A stretch of DNA of 34,948 nt from CAJKWP01 sp050943075 (GTDB lineage: Bacteria > Bacillota > Clostridia > Christensenellales > UBA1242). The notes under the pieces are model-generated. The model was not told where the DNA came from, did no database searches, and saw nothing but the letters and a program-made list of their open reading frames with translations. The DNA lies in assembly GCA_050943075.1 (NCBI GenBank), contig JBMNOM010000008.1, positions 1 to 34,948 of the forward strand, in the 5' to 3' direction. Positions 33,638-34,948 of the stretch are shown here, piece after piece. Both the position numbers and the translations under genes were made by a program. Within the stretch, counting starts at the first letter, position 1. Each line of letters begins with the position of its first letter.

Positions 33638-34948
33638 ATGTTAGCACCAATAAGTTGGTTAAAAGATTTTGTAGATATTGACATCACACCTGAACAATTA
33701 CAACAAAAGTTGTTTTCATGCGGGTTTGAGGTTGATCAAATTATTGAAGTTGGCAAAGACATCACAGGTGTTTATGTTGGCTTTGTGGAAGAATGTGAAA
33801 AAATTGAAGGCACACATTTAAGCAAATGTGTTGTTAACGTTGGAGATAAGGGCACTTTTCAAATTTGCTGCGGAGCCGATAACGTTCGCAAAGGCAAAAA
33901 ATTTCCAGTTGCACTTGAGGGCGCAACAGTTTACAGCCACGACAAAAACAACCCAGACAAAAAAGAACTTTTCACAATTAAAAACACAAAAATTAGAGGT
34001 GTTGAGTCTTTTGGAATGCTTTGTGCAGGTGATGAACTTGGCGTAAGCGAAAATATGTATAAAGGCGCAGGTTATAATGGGCTTTTGGAATTGTCAGATG
34101 ATGCAGTTGTGGGGCAAGACTTCAAAAAAGCAATTGATTTAGTGGATTATGTTTTGGAAATTGAAATTCCAGCAAGCCGTCCAGATTGCCAAAGCATTTT
34201 TGGAATTGCAAGAGAAGTTGCTGCTGTGCTTGGCAAACCTTTCAAAATGCCGAAAACAAATTTTGATGAAATTCAAAAAGAAATTAACTTTGAAGTTGAA
34301 GTTAAAGACTTTGACCTTTGCCCAAGATATATGGCTCATTATGTTTCTGGCGTTAAGGTGGAACAAGCGCCACAATGGATGAGAAAAAGGCTTGAACTTG
34401 TTGGTGTTAACTCAATTAACAACATTGTTGACATCACAAACTATGTTTTAAAAGAAATTGGACAACCACTTCACTCTTTTGATAAAGCACTTTTAAATAA
34501 CAACAAACTTGTTGTTAGACGTGCGCGTGAAAATGAAGAATTTAAAGCACTTAACGACCAAACATACGCCTTAAACACAAACAATCTTGTTATTGCTGAT
34601 GGAGAAAAAGCGGTTGCTTTGGCAGGTGTTATGGGCGGGGCAAATTCCGGCATAAACCAAGACACAAAAGAAGTTATGTTTGAAAGTGCAACTTTTGAAA
34701 GAAGTTCTGTTAGAAAAACATCACGCGCTCTTGGTCTTGCGTCAGACTCCAGCGCTCGCTTTGAAAAAGGTGTGGATGAATTCAGCACAGTTTTGGGTTT
34801 AAACCGCGCTTTAAGTTTGGTGCAAGAGCTTAATGCAGGGCAAATAACAAATGTGCGCTTTGTTAAAGCAAAAAACCCAGAAATTAAAGAAAAATATTTA
34901 ACAGTAAGCATAAACAAAATTAATGAGCTTTTGGGCATTGAAATTCCT
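33638..34948 (+). CDS. pheT: Phenylalanine-tRNA ligase beta subunit, partial (3' end outside window)
   Basis: The first 437 codons of PheT, open to the last base. MLAPISWLKDFVDIDITPEQL is the typical beginning; the EMAP-type tRNA-binding domain is at about 42-150 (VGFVEECEKIEGTHLSKC, ICCGADNVRKGKK, IRGVESFGMLCA); EIEIPASRPDCQSIFGIAREVAA opens the B1/B5 region; RKRLELVGVNSINNIVDITNYVL and GQPLHSFD belong to the B3/B4 editing domain; and ALAGVMGG and FERSSVRKTSRALGLASDSSARFEKG follow. The full protein should have about 800 residues. TTAGGAG lies upstream at the right distance. Same operon as pheS; the two form the alpha2-beta2 enzyme. Confidence 0.97.
   Translation, partial: MLAPISWLKDFVDIDITPEQLQQKLFSCGFEVDQIIEVGKDITGVYVGFVEECEKIEGTHLSKCVVNVGDKGTFQICCGADNVRKGKKFPVALEGATVYSHDKNNPDKKELFTIKNTKIRGVESFGMLCAGDELGVSENMYKGAGYNGLLELSDDAVVGQDFKKAIDLVDYVLEIEIPASRPDCQSIFGIAREVAAVLGKPFKMPKTNFDEIQKEINFEVEVKDFDLCPRYMAHYVSGVKVEQAPQWMRKRLELVGVNSINNIVDITNYVLKEIGQPLHSFDKALLNNNKLVVRRARENEEFKALNDQTYALNTNNLVIADGEKAVALAGVMGGANSGINQDTKEVMFESATFERSSVRKTSRALGLASDSSARFEKGVDEFSTVLGLNRALSLVQELNAGQITNVRFVKAKNPEIKEKYLTVSINKINELLGIEIP

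Overview
The window is a continuous, AT-rich stretch (roughly one third G+C by eye) of a bacterial chromosome. It looks like an uncultured low-GC Bacillota/Clostridia-type organism. The reasons are AddA/AddB in place of RecBCD, WhiA, a SpoIIP-type cell-wall hydrolase, a murB-whiA-dnaE-pfkA order resembling clostridial genomes, strong AGGAGG-type ribosome sites, and sigma-A type promoters that often carry an extended -10 (TGATATAAT). The standard genetic code fits all long genes. No rRNA, tRNA, transposase, integrase, CRISPR array or clear prophage gene was seen. This is a chromosomal backbone with lineage-specific genes inserted.

Layout. 1-3.0 kb: ftsH with a long Lys/Glu-rich tail, overlapping a small membrane-anchored protein. 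3.0-9.7 kb: addB-addA, a DNA-break repair helicase/nuclease pair closed by a terminator; AddB has lost its Walker A and its Fe-S cysteines. 9.8-10.8 kb: a lone gene with a DisA/DAC-like (DACNV-type) nucleotide-sensor domain. 11.0-12.0 kb (minus): a surface protein with a C-terminal anchor. 12.3-13.8 kb: thymidylate kinase, then a degenerate ferritin-like gene divergent from an RNHCP zinc protein. 13.9-15.9 kb: an envelope block (lipoprotein, DUF898 protein, four-helix membrane protein). 16.0-17.9 kb: a charged hypothetical (minus), divergent from rubrerythrin and dtd. 18.0-24.5 kb: murB, then whiA-dnaE-pfkA tightly packed. 24.6-27.7 kb: gmk, then lemA with its usual DUF2207 partner. 27.7-29.3 kb: a possible decayed small ORF and spoIIP (minus). 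29.4-32.3 kb: a 908-residue metallophosphoesterase of unrecognised architecture with a 57-residue zinc-ribbon protein. 32.5-34.9 kb: pheS and the start of pheT, which runs off the window.

How the genes work together. Housekeeping genes (ftsH, addBA, tmk, dtd, murB, whiA, dnaE, pfkA, gmk, pheST) are all on the plus strand. The four minus-strand genes are single, accessory, envelope- or stress-like units, mostly separated by good intrinsic terminators. At least four genes (addB, the 12.0-kb surface protein, the ferritin-like gene, murB) have a -10 box ending 5-7 bases before the start codon and no Shine-Dalgarno, which points to leaderless mRNAs in a genome that otherwise uses strong ribosome sites.

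The best candidates for something undescribed are the large phosphoesterase/zinc-ribbon pair (29377-32295) and the DACNV-like sensor next to addBA (9792-10832). Function for both is inferred from motifs only; no database search was possible.
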